A stretch of DNA of 24,605 bases, from NCBI GenBank assembly GCA_023399455.1, contig JAEWPN010000156.1:1-24605 (forward strand), in the 5' to 3' direction. The position numbers were made by a program, and so were the translations under genes. Positions 15,727 to 22,345 of this stretch are shown here, in pieces. The DNA comes from Bacillota bacterium (GTDB lineage: Bacteria; Bacillota; Clostridia; Lachnospirales; Lachnospiraceae). Numbering within the stretch: the first letter of the stretch is position 1; every line of letters begins with the position of its first letter. The notes under the pieces are model-generated. The model was not told the DNA's origin and made no database searches. It saw only the letters and a list, made by a program, of their open reading frames with translations.

Positions 15727-16101
15727 TTACCCGTCCTTTTCCAACGAATCCAAATACTTTCTAAGTTCCTTTATGTCGTTCGATGACAGCTTCTTTCCCT
15801 GATATAATCCAGCTATAAATTTTTGTGCGGAACGGCTATACATTTGTTCCAGAAAGCTTTCGCTTTGGTTGACTTTGTATTCTTTCTCAGACACCAGAGA
15901 ATTATAATAATTCGTGCGTGTGCTTCTGTCGCAGTTCACGAACCCTTTCTCCGCCAGGCGTGATAAAACCGTCATCAGGCTTGGAAGTTTCCAATTACGT
16001 TTTTCTATTATTTCATCCAGTATCTCGTTTGATGTAAGCGGAAAATCATGCTTCCAGAGCACTTCCATTATTTCAAATTCCGCATCTCCCAGTTTTTTCA
16101 T
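15727..16101 (-). CDS. blaI: BlaI/MecI/CopY-family repressor
   Basis: This 124-residue protein is a typical BlaI-family winged-helix repressor. The DNA-binding part (about 1-75) begins MKKLGDAEFEIMEVLWKHDFP and contains WKLPSLMTVLSRLAEKGFV, the recognition helix segment. The C-terminal helices (SFLEQMYSRSAQKFIAGLY, then IKELRKYLDSLE) form the dimer part and the usual region for cleavage by the partner peptidase. ATG 16101 has AGGTG in front; the GTG three codons earlier overlaps that site and is less likely. It is the first gene of a two-gene operon with the M56 peptidase. The palindrome TTATACAAACGTATAA upstream is its probable operator. Confidence 0.92.
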   Translation of the reverse strand: MKKLGDAEFEIMEVLWKHDFPLTSNEILDEIIEKRNWKLPSLMTVLSRLAEKGFVNCDRSTRTNYYNSLVSEKEYKVNQSESFLEQMYSRSAQKFIAGLYQGKKLSSNDIKELRKYLDSLEKDG

Positions 16102-16246
16102 TTTTTTCACCTGTTTTTAAAATCATCTCCGTTTTCCTTTCTCAATTATTAAAGTCTATGTTCCATGTCTCGCTGATAATCTGAAATTTGCAGTTATGAC
16201 TAATTTAAGTATCGATATAGCGTTATGGAATTGAAGGAAAACCGTA

Positions 16247-16262
16247 TTATACAAACGTATAA
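16247..16262. promoter_or_regulatory. Probable BlaI-type operator
   Basis: TTATACAAACGTATAA is a perfect inverted repeat (TTATAC-N4-GTATAA) that contains the TACA/TGTA-like arms typical of BlaI/CopY sites. On the minus strand it covers the expected transcription start of the blaI operon promoter (16267-16296). Outer arms GTATTAT (16244-16250) and ATAATAC (16264-16270) add a second symmetric pair. Confidence 0.55.
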
Positions 16263-16266
16263 CATA

Positions 16267-16296
16267 ATACTACAATATAATTAAAAGTCTTGTCAA
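16267..16296 (-). promoter_or_regulatory. Promoter of the blaI-M56 operon
   Basis: On the minus strand TTGACA (16296-16291) is followed after 18 bp by TAGTAT (16272-16267). The leader to the blaI start is about 155 bases long and otherwise empty. Confidence 0.6.
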
Positions 16297-16314
16297 TTGA
16301 AATCTTGCAGGACT

Positions 16315-16368
16315 AAAAAGAGGCTATTGCTCCATAAGTGATCTCTCAGTTATTTTGCAATAGCCCCT
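16315..16368 (-). terminator. Rho-independent terminator of the lysozyme gene
   Basis: Read on the minus strand, GGCTATTGC (16365-16357) pairs with GCAATAGCC (16330-16322), extended by wobble pairs, and is followed by a T run (16319-16315). It lies 28 bases after the lysozyme stop. Confidence 0.85.
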
Positions 16369-16395
16369 GTTCTGTTTAATAAGAATTAATGAACA

Positions 16396-16908
16396 CTAAT
16401 TCATTGTAATATAGATTTTATCTGTAGTTCCTAAAAATACGTTTAGTTCTGCATTTCTTCGATTAACAAGTCCTTCCACCCTTTTACCATTTACTTTGGT
16501 ATAAGTAAAAGCAGTTACGACGGCATTTTTGGCTGCTGTAGAAATGGGACTTTTATAAGTGGCATCACTGTTCAATGCCTTGTACAAGTCATTGGTAGTA
16601 GTTGTAACCGGCGATGTTCCGACATTGTAAAGCAAAGAAGCTGTTGCGTTATACATTACCTGCGTCATGCTGCCAACCTTTGGATGCTTATTAATTGCAG
16701 TTTCGACAGTGCTTAAATCAGATGTAAAGAAAGAATCTGCTTTTGCCTGGGTAATCTTGTCGCCTGCTTTTAACTTATCGGCAGTAACCACCTTATGTCC
16801 GTATCCGACGGTTAAGTTGCCAAATCCGTCATCTTTTACTGTTAACTCTGCTATGTTGTTACATTCCCACTTCTTAATAAAGTCCTTTCCGGTAGTATTT
16901 ACATTCAT
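16396..16908 (-). CDS. Orphan phage-type lysozyme (glycoside hydrolase family 24)
   Basis: This 170-residue muramidase is of the T4/lambdoid endolysin type (GH24), which cuts the MurNAc-GlcNAc bond of peptidoglycan. FIKKWE gives the catalytic Glu15, and KDDGFGNLTVGYGHKV gives the Asp27 and Thr33 equivalents of the E-D-T triad. D-to-T spacing matches T4 lysozyme, while the E-to-D spacing is a few residues longer. The C-terminal part has VNRRNAELNVFLG, the usual RRxxE end of the family. I chose ATG 16908 because AAAGGAG lies about 9 bases before it; a longer frame to 16974 has no such site. There is no signal peptide, and no holin or other phage gene is nearby. The upstream region has TTTACA boxes and a cre-like palindrome. 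Release would need lysis, a small holin not recognised here, or another route. Confidence 0.92.
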   Translation of the reverse strand: MNVNTTGKDFIKKWECNNIAELTVKDDGFGNLTVGYGHKVVTADKLKAGDKITQAKADSFFTSDLSTVETAINKHPKVGSMTQVMYNATASLLYNVGTSPVTTTTNDLYKALNSDATYKSPISTAAKNAVVTAFTYTKVNGKRVEGLVNRRNAELNVFLGTTDKIYITMN

Positions 16909-16939
16909 TTTGTTGTCTCCTTTTCTTTTATTATTTGTT

Positions 16940-16955
16940 TTGTAATCGATTACAA
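16940..16955. promoter_or_regulatory. Probable CcpA cre site in the lysozyme leader
   Basis: TTGTAATCGATTACAA is a perfect 16-base palindrome. Its core TGTAATCGATTACA fits every fixed position of the CcpA cre consensus TGWAANCGNTNWCA. It lies between the probable transcription start (near 16966) and the lysozyme ATG (16908), where bound CcpA would act as a roadblock. The match is seen; CcpA binding is inferred. Confidence 0.6.
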
Positions 16956-16972
16956 TAATAAAAGAGAGGAAC

Positions 16973-17001
16973 ATAGTATAAATGTAAACTTCTACTGTAA
17001 A
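16973..17001 (-). promoter_or_regulatory. Lysozyme promoter with tandem TTTACA boxes
   Basis: On the minus strand TTTACA occurs at 17001-16996 and again at 16988-16983. The first is followed after 17 bp by TACTAT (16978-16973) and the second after 17 bp by TCTTTT (16965-16960). TTTACA is the known conserved -35 element for the TcdR/BotR/TetR/UviA sigma group, and a member of that group is encoded at 18089-18631. A sigma-A reading of the first pair is also possible. Confidence 0.55.
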
Positions 17002-17010
17002 CTTTTTGTA

Positions 17011-17844
17011 CTAACCTTGAGTAATACCATTATCTTCATTGGAAGGATAGGAGAAATCCGGGCTATTATTACTGATTGAGATGATTTTCATATCTTCATC
17101 TTCAGAACCTTTATAAAACAGAAAGCCCCTTCCATTGTCACCAAGCTGTATGCCATTATAATTCCCCCATAAATAACGATTAAACGAATTCACTATGGAA
17201 GACTTGAAGTCGGCAGTCATGACATCATCATACCGGGTAAGGAATTCCTGTTCATTGTTAAGAAGAATCGGTTCTCCTTCGACGACAACGGATAAGGGAT
17301 AGCTCATTAACTGTGATAAGCGCTGTTTATCATCCGTACGGACAAGTTCAATGACATGATCGGTAAATTCTTCTACCTGCGCTGTGTCATAACCTAAATC
17401 CTGATAAATGCTGTCTTTGCCTTCTCCGCCTAATCCCCAGGCAGGGATCAGATTGAAATCGCTTTCCATATCTGATCCGGCGTAATAATAATTACCGGCT
17501 AAAATATAGTGGTCCCCGCTTTCTGTATCCGGGTGAATAGTTCCGCTTAGCATTATTGTCTTATCGCTGTCAGATAACTTAAACTGCCGTGTTATGCGGT
17601 TGTATGATCCGGTTAAAATATATTCCGTTTGGTCATTTTTTAAAATATAGTAAGCGGTCAAACGGTTGCCATTTCGATAAATCATCATTCGAGCAGGCTT
17701 ATTGTCGATAGTGCCGTCAAAAACATTGTTAGTTTGATTTAGAATCACATCTTCAGAATATTTTGTTCTAATCATTGTTATAGCAGCAAAGCAAATAAAC
17801 GCAATGATTATTAATGAAAGAAAAATTATAAGTTTCTTTTTCAT
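17011..17844 (-). CDS. Membrane-anchored extracytoplasmic protein, unknown function
   Basis: This 277-residue protein has an N-terminal membrane anchor or uncleaved signal (about 4-24, with no lipobox) and an outer part of about 250 residues. Residues about 35-140 form a repetitive beta-rich segment (FDGTIDNKPARMMIYRNGNRL, then LTGSYNRITRQFKLSD and IMLSGTIHPD). The C-terminal part (about 165-277) has SYPLSVVVEGEPILLNNEQEFLTRYD and an NYNGIQLGDNGRGFLFY segment; I have no family name for it. AAGGGGGAG precedes the ATG. It is divergent from the TcdR-like sigma gene, and the lysozyme gene lies 102 bases downstream on the same strand with no terminator between. It could be a surface partner, a sensor or a protective factor for the lysozyme. 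This is open. Confidence 0.82.
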   Translation of the reverse strand: MKKKLIIFLSLIIIAFICFAAITMIRTKYSEDVILNQTNNVFDGTIDNKPARMMIYRNGNRLTAYYILKNDQTEYILTGSYNRITRQFKLSDSDKTIMLSGTIHPDTESGDHYILAGNYYYAGSDMESDFNLIPAWGLGGEGKDSIYQDLGYDTAQVEEFTDHVIELVRTDDKQRLSQLMSYPLSVVVEGEPILLNNEQEFLTRYDDVMTADFKSSIVNSFNRYLWGNYNGIQLGDNGRGFLFYKGSEDEDMKIISISNNSPDFSYPSNEDNGITQG

Positions 17845-17894
17845 GTAAACTCCCCCTTATGCCATAAGTTTTTTTGTTACAAAAATATACAGCG

Positions 17895-17923
17895 AGTATA
17901 GCACTTTTTTATGTAATAGGGAA
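17895..17923 (-). promoter_or_regulatory. Weak promoter candidate for the anchored protein
   Basis: On the minus strand TTCCCT (17923-17918), 17 bp, then TATACT (17900-17895). The -10 is good and the -35 poor. A short inverted repeat, AGCACTT (17900-17906) with AAGTGCT (17922-17928), brackets the spacer and may be a regulator site. Confidence 0.35.
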
Positions 17924-18032
17924 GTGCTCCGGCAATAATTGATGTGCAGAAATATTGCATTATATTTGTTGTAAAATTACAAGTTTGGTGTCCTTTTGTA
18001 TGAAAAAAGGGATATATAGAAGAGGGCAAAAG

Positions 18033-18044
18033 TTTACGTTTACA
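18033..18044 (+). promoter_or_regulatory. Tandem TTTAC boxes upstream of the sigma gene
   Basis: TTTACGTTTACA is a direct repeat of the TTTACA-type -35 box, and its context (AAGTTTAC, GTTTACATTT) closely resembles that of the lysozyme promoter. It suggests autoregulation of the TcdR-like sigma factor. No convincing -10 follows: a 17-bp spacing points to TCCTTA at 18062-18067, which would start the RNA inside the ribosome-binding-site hairpin. Confidence 0.4.
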
Positions 18045-18053
18045 TTTTAATAA

Positions 18054-18085
18054 AAAGCTCCTCCTTAGAAGAAAAGGAGGGCTTT
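18054..18085 (+). promoter_or_regulatory. Hairpin that sequesters the sigma gene ribosome binding site
   Basis: AAAGCTCCTCCTT (18054-18066) pairs with AAGGAGGGCTTT (18074-18085): 12 base pairs, including one G-U pair and one bulged C, around a 7-base loop. The whole AAGGAGGG ribosome binding site, only seven bases before ATG 18089, lies in the stem. Translation of the sigma factor should be low unless the stem is opened by temperature, a protein or another RNA. Confidence 0.6.
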
Positions 18086-18088
18086 AAA

Positions 18089-18631
18089 ATGTTAAAGAAT
18101 TTAATAGAAAGGGCACAAGAACCAGATAACGAAGCAATGATGGAATTGATTAATAAGTTCAGACCGCTATTGCGAAAGTATGCAAGAAAATTGATATATG
18201 AAGACGCATATGAAGATTTAGTTTTGTACTTCATCCAGTTAATACATAGGCTTGAACTTAAAAAGCTGTTAAGCAATGAGGATGGTCCCATTACAAACTA
18301 TATTAATGTTTCTATCAGGAATTTTTATAATAAAAAGGTTCCTGATATCATACAATCAAAAAAAGAAATACTACATACCAATTTGTCCGAAGAGCAATTG
18401 TATTATATTGAGTCCGTGTCAGCAGAAACGGATAAAACGGATTTCCTCTTTGAGATGGGAATTCAACAAATACTGAATGAAAGTGAATATCAGGTTATTT
18501 ATCTTATTTATGTTGAAGGATATTCCGTTGTTGAAATCTCAAAAGTAATAAATAAATCGAGACAAGCTGTAAATCAGATGAAAGTAAGGGCGTTAATAAA
18601 ACTAAGGGATAAACTGTTGAGCGATAAATAA
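18089..18631 (+). CDS. TcdR/UviA-like alternative sigma factor
   Basis: This 180-residue sigma factor is like the group that drives clostridial toxin and bacteriocin genes (TcdR, BotR, TetR, UviA). Region 2 is at about 8-60: MMELINKFRPLLRKYARKLI followed by YEDLVLYFIQLIHRLEL, a close pattern match to the corresponding part of TcdR (FKPLVKKLSR, DLIIFFIELI). Region 4 is at about 125-178: EYQVIYLIYVEGYSVVEISK, then INKSRQAVNQMKVRALIKL, again matching TcdR (ISRQAVNKAKNRAFKKIKK). No anti-sigma gene is adjacent. Its ribosome binding site is in a hairpin, and TTTACA-type boxes lie upstream. It is divergent from an anchored protein and an orphan lysozyme, which are its likely targets. Family by motif comparison from memory; targets are inferred. 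Confidence 0.88.
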   Translation: MLKNLIERAQEPDNEAMMELINKFRPLLRKYARKLIYEDAYEDLVLYFIQLIHRLELKKLLSNEDGPITNYINVSIRNFYNKKVPDIIQSKKEILHTNLSEEQLYYIESVSAETDKTDFLFEMGIQQILNESEYQVIYLIYVEGYSVVEISKVINKSRQAVNQMKVRALIKLRDKLLSDK

Positions 18632-18660
18632 TTTGATTATACATAAAATGTCGGTTTTAT

Positions 18661-19626
18661 TTACTTCCGCACAGGTCTGATATACTTAAAAACCCTTTCG
18701 GGATTATAATAAAAGTAAATTATTCTGCCGGGGGAAGTATCGTAGCAGTAACCAGTGCCTGTAAAATCAAAAGCTGCCATTGCCTTTTCAATCTTTTCCT
18801 CAACACTACGATTTTCTTGCTCATAATCGAATGGGCCATGTTCAAAAACAATATACTCGGCTTCGGGAACATCAGCCATAAGCATTTGTGGTGGTACTTC
18901 GCCTTCATAATCAGCAGGAAGTCGTACGCCCCAGCACTCTGTGCGAGGGATACCCCAATCACAGAGTCTCCCGTCCGGGTCGTTGATATACGCCATAATC
19001 TGACCGCCGCTGCAATTAGACTCGCTTCCGCCATCGTCGTCCAATTTGCCTTTTATACTATCGAGTAAGCCGCAAATTGTTTCGCAGTCCTGCCCCGGTA
19101 TGAGACTTTGCTTTTGCCAAAAATCCCAATACCCATTGCTCTCATAGTTTTTAATGTGCAAAAATTTGTGTGCGGGAATTGTTACAAAATAAATTTTAAC
19201 ATCATCTGTGGATTTCATCATTCCAATCTCTCCTAATCCTAAAAAGTAGCGGTCGAAAGGGTTTATTTTTGTACGAAGAACGACAGGCTTAGGCTTTTTC
19301 CGGTACTCGCTGGGAGTTATGCCATATGTGCTCTTGAAAGCTCTGGTAAAAGCTTCATGAGATGAAAAACCATAATCAAAAGCAATATCCAAAATACATT
19401 TTTCACTATCCCGCACCTCTTTTAGTGCAAAGGCTAATTTTCTATGCCGTAGATAATCCCTGAATTGCATACCCGATATTTCTTTGAATTTTCTCGTTGT
19501 ATAAAATTCAGAATAGCCCAGACTGCGGGAAAGAAAGCTTAGTGTCAAAGCTTCATCATTATAATTTTTAATACATTCGTCAATTTCATCAACGATGACT
19601 TGAATTTGCTTCTGCCATTCGTACAT
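18661..19626 (-). CDS. AraC-family regulator with GyrI-like effector domain
   Basis: This 321-residue protein has an N-terminal AraC/XylS double helix-turn-helix (about 10-110): LTLSFLSRSLGYSEFYTTRKFKE, then LDIAFDYGFSSHEAFTRAFKS with the family end YGITPSEYRKKP. A C-terminal GyrI-like ligand-binding domain (about 145-321) begins VKIYFVTIPAHKFLHIKNYES. This ROB/BmrR-type layout senses small molecules, often drugs. ATG 19626 has GAGGTG 8 bases upstream; a GTG four codons earlier overlaps that site. A minus-strand TATAAT lies at 19667-19662 without a clear -35. It stands after the gabT-like operon and reads in the same direction, but 160 bases apart with its own leader. It may be independent or may regulate that operon. 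Confidence 0.92.
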   Translation of the reverse strand: MYEWQKQIQVIVDEIDECIKNYNDEALTLSFLSRSLGYSEFYTTRKFKEISGMQFRDYLRHRKLAFALKEVRDSEKCILDIAFDYGFSSHEAFTRAFKSTYGITPSEYRKKPKPVVLRTKINPFDRYFLGLGEIGMMKSTDDVKIYFVTIPAHKFLHIKNYESNGYWDFWQKQSLIPGQDCETICGLLDSIKGKLDDDGGSESNCSGGQIMAYINDPDGRLCDWGIPRTECWGVRLPADYEGEVPPQMLMADVPEAEYIVFEHGPFDYEQENRSVEEKIEKAMAAFDFTGTGYCYDTSPGRIIYFYYNPERVFKYIRPVRK

Positions 19627-19787
19627 TCGTCTGTTCACCTCGTTTCAACCACCCTGCGTTTATTATATAGAAATAGAGAGATTACTGCTTGATTTTACTT
19701 GCGGTTATTCGTATTATAAACGGAGAATTAGTTTGTGGCAACAAACAGAGCGGACAATTTTTCCGGCGGCAGTCAGGTCTTCGTATA

Positions 19788-21140
19788 TTATTTACGGCTT
19801 GCTTTGATTGCGGTATACAGAATATCCAGTCCCCGCTCCAGTTGGGCATCCGTAACTACAAGAGGACATAAAAAACGGATAACATTAGAATATGCTCCGG
19901 CACTTTCTATAATCAGACCGTGCTGCACACAATGATCGATAATATCGGAAACTTGCTTTGTGGCGGGTTTGCGGCTTTGCTTATCCGTGACGAATTCTAT
20001 TCCCATCATGCAGCCGATTCCTCTGACATCTCCAAGCTCCTCAAACTCCTCCTGCCAGCTTAAGAATCTGCTGCGGCACTTTTTCGCGATTTCCAGAGAG
20101 CGTTCACATAAACCTTCTCTTTCTATGATTTCGAAGACCTTCAGCGCAGAGGCGCAGGCAAGCGCATTGCCGCCGTAGGTTCCGCCCAGAATGCCTGCCG
20201 TAACACCGTTAAAGATATCTTCCGATGCCGTTACTGCACTCAGCGGGATTCCTCCTGCAATAGATTTGGCAGTTACCAGAATATCAGGAGGACATCCGGC
20301 CTCCTTCCAGTAATCAGAAACAAACATTCTTCCGGATCTTGCAAATCCGGTTTGAACTTCATCGGCTATCAACAGGATTCCGTTCTCATCGCAAATTTTA
20401 CGAACGGCCTTGACCCATTCCAAAGGAGCCGGAATAAAGCCTCCTTCGCCCTGTACCGGTTCTACCACGATTGCAGCCACATATTTAGCGGGCGATGCCT
20501 CTTCGAACACCTTATTCAGCTTCTCAAGATAGTACGCTATTACGTCCTTCTCGCTGCAGCCTTCCGGATTTCTGTAAAAATACGGGAACTCTGCCCTGTA
20601 TATACCATCAGGGAATGGCCCCATTCCCACCGCATATGCTTTCTTTGCTGTCATGGTAGCGGTCAAAAGCGTTCTCCCATGAAAGGCACCGGAAAAAACG
20701 ATGATATTGGGCCGCCCGGTATAGGATTTTGCAGTTTTTACGGCATTTTCAATGCCTTCAGCCCCGGAATTCGCAAACATAGTCTTTTTTCGCTCTGATT
20801 TTAATGGGACTATTTGGTTTAATTTTTCTGCAAGAGCAACATACCCCTCGTGAGTGATGATGTTCATCATGGCGTGAAAATATTTCCCGGATTGCTCCTT
20901 CACTGCTTCTATCAATTCCGGGTGGCTGTATCCTACATTCAGAACGCCGACCCCTCCGACCCAGTCAAGGAACCTGTTTCCATCCACATCCTCGACCATT
21001 GCCCCTTCTCCTCTGCCGATTACGCAGGGATAAATAGACTTTATGGATCCCGGTATAGCCTCTTGTCTTCTTTCCAAAATGCTGCGGGCTTTGGGGCCCG
21101 GCAGCATAGTTTTTATTTCAGGTAAAGAATGTTTTAACAT
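19788..21140 (-). CDS. gabT: GabT-like class III omega-amino acid aminotransferase
   Basis: This 450-residue PLP enzyme of aminotransferase class III has the length and motifs of 4-aminobutyrate aminotransferases. NSGAEGIENAVKTA (124-137) binds the cofactor phosphate, GAFHGRTL is the conserved middle motif, LLIADEVQTGFARSG carries Asp260 that contacts the PLP ring nitrogen, and TAKSIAGG carries the Schiff-base Lys292. It would move the amino group of GABA (or a related omega-amino acid) to 2-oxoglutarate, giving a semialdehyde such as succinate semialdehyde. AAGGAG precedes the ATG, 26 bases after the dehydrogenase stop. It is the last gene of the operon. Substrate assignment as GABA is from family and neighbours; 5-aminovalerate or ornithine-like substrates are possible. 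Confidence 0.85.
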   Translation of the reverse strand: MLKHSLPEIKTMLPGPKARSILERRQEAIPGSIKSIYPCVIGRGEGAMVEDVDGNRFLDWVGGVGVLNVGYSHPELIEAVKEQSGKYFHAMMNIITHEGYVALAEKLNQIVPLKSERKKTMFANSGAEGIENAVKTAKSYTGRPNIIVFSGAFHGRTLLTATMTAKKAYAVGMGPFPDGIYRAEFPYFYRNPEGCSEKDVIAYYLEKLNKVFEEASPAKYVAAIVVEPVQGEGGFIPAPLEWVKAVRKICDENGILLIADEVQTGFARSGRMFVSDYWKEAGCPPDILVTAKSIAGGIPLSAVTASEDIFNGVTAGILGGTYGGNALACASALKVFEIIEREGLCERSLEIAKKCRSRFLSWQEEFEELGDVRGIGCMMGIEFVTDKQSRKPATKQVSDIIDHCVQHGLIIESAGAYSNVIRFLCPLVVTDAQLERGLDILYTAIKASRK

Positions 21141-21166
21141 AATTTTCTCCTTATCAACTGTTGATG

Positions 21167-22327
21167 CTAATCGGACGCTGTGTCACGGCCGATTGCGCTC
21201 CGGTATAGCGCCCTGATCTCTTCCCGACCAAAAACTACCGGGTGATTTGCCATACCGGCCGCTGAGATCTTCAAGCAATTATCGGTAAGCCAGGATAAAT
21301 CTGCTTCCGTGATTCCCATATCGCCCAAAGACTCTGTTAGATCGAGTTTTTTCAGCAAAGTGCGGATCTGTGCGGTAAAGTCTGATTCATCTTTACCGCC
21401 CAAAAGTCTTGACAGTTTTGCGAACTTTTGAGGTGCGCCCTGAATGGAGGCTTCCAAAACGTAAGGAGCAAGCGCCGCAAGGCCTCTGCCATGAATTGCA
21501 TTTTTGAGTCCGCTGACCGGATGCTCCATTCCGTGCAATGCGGTCACTCCTGCGGTATTAATTACCATGCCGCCCAAGGTACTTGCCATACACAGCTTAT
21601 CCCAGCTTTCCATATCTCCGGTATCCTCATATAGCTTTACCAGGCTCTCTGCTGCTAAGCCGAAGCCTTCCAGCGCCATAATATCCGTCAGAGGCTGCGC
21701 TATGGAGGAAATATAACCATCCAGGTTATGGCACAGAGCATCAAAGCCAACGGAGGCTAATACGCTTTTCGGCATTGTAGTCATAAGAAGCGGATCAATA
21801 ATGGAGCAAGCGGGAATAATTGCACGGCACCTGAGAGATTTTTTATCCAGCGTTTCCGGATTCGTCATAACTGCAAAACCGTTTCCTTCGCTGCCGGTCC
21901 CGCAGGTGGTGGGTACCGCTAAAACCGGCAGCGCCTTATCACTGTTTTTTCTGCCATAAATGTAATCACTGATATTTCCTCCGTTTATCGCCTGAAAAGC
22001 AATCCCTTTGGCGGCATCAAGACTGCTGCCTCCTCCAAGGGCTATGACAAGGTCGCAACCCTCGGAAACGGCTATTTCAGATCCTTGATATACTGTAGTA
22101 GTCAATGGATTGGGTTCTACCTTATCAAATAGAACAAAGGAGATTTCTTTTTCCTGGAGCAATCTTTCTGTCTTTGCCAATAACCCGGATTCTTTGGTAC
22201 TCCTTCCGCCTGTGACAAGCAGTGCTTTTTTCCCCAGAGCCGCCGCCTTTTCTCCGATCAGATCCGATTTTCCCCGGCCAAATACCAAATTAACTGGTAA
22301 ATAATATTGAAATTCCATTTCCTTCAC
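21167..22327 (-). CDS. Iron-type (group III) alcohol dehydrogenase, possibly 4-hydroxybutyrate dehydrogenase
   Basis: This 386-residue NAD(P)-dependent dehydrogenase of the Fe-ADH family has the nucleotide-binding GGGSSLDAAKG (98-108) and PTTCGTGSE (139-147). Its metal ligands lie in the spacing of FucO: Asp196, His200, His265 and His279 (FDALCHNLDGY, ALHGMEHPVSG, AIHGRGLA). With a GabT-like enzyme beside it, reduction of succinate semialdehyde to 4-hydroxybutyrate is the most likely reaction, as in GABA-fermenting clostridia. Other semialdehydes or alcohols are possible. The start is GTG 22327 behind AAGGAAA; ATG 22318 is also possible but its ribosome site is closer than usual. It lies 18 bases after the binding-protein stop, so it is part of the same operon. 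Confidence 0.88.
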   Translation of the reverse strand: MKEMEFQYYLPVNLVFGRGKSDLIGEKAAALGKKALLVTGGRSTKESGLLAKTERLLQEKEISFVLFDKVEPNPLTTTVYQGSEIAVSEGCDLVIALGGGSSLDAAKGIAFQAINGGNISDYIYGRKNSDKALPVLAVPTTCGTGSEGNGFAVMTNPETLDKKSLRCRAIIPACSIIDPLLMTTMPKSVLASVGFDALCHNLDGYISSIAQPLTDIMALEGFGLAAESLVKLYEDTGDMESWDKLCMASTLGGMVINTAGVTALHGMEHPVSGLKNAIHGRGLAALAPYVLEASIQGAPQKFAKLSRLLGGKDESDFTAQIRTLLKKLDLTESLGDMGITEADLSWLTDNCLKISAAGMANHPVVFGREEIRALYRSAIGRDTASD

Positions 22328-22345
22328 ACTTTCCTTATTTATACT

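Noticed and set aside
16909..16974. N-terminal hydrophobic extension of the lysozyme (a possible signal peptide)
   Set aside because: The extension has no ribosome site, overlaps the -10 region and the cre palindrome, and AAAGGAG is well placed for ATG 16908.
16315..17001. Prophage remnant as explanation of the lysozyme
   Set aside because: No integrase, capsid, tail, holin or attachment-site repeat was seen on either side; the neighbours are regulatory and anchored-protein genes. A very degraded prophage cannot be fully excluded.
19731..19746. Small hairpin GTTTGT-N4-ACAAAC after the gabT-like gene
   Set aside because: Only six weak pairs and no T-tract on the minus strand, so it is not a convincing terminator.
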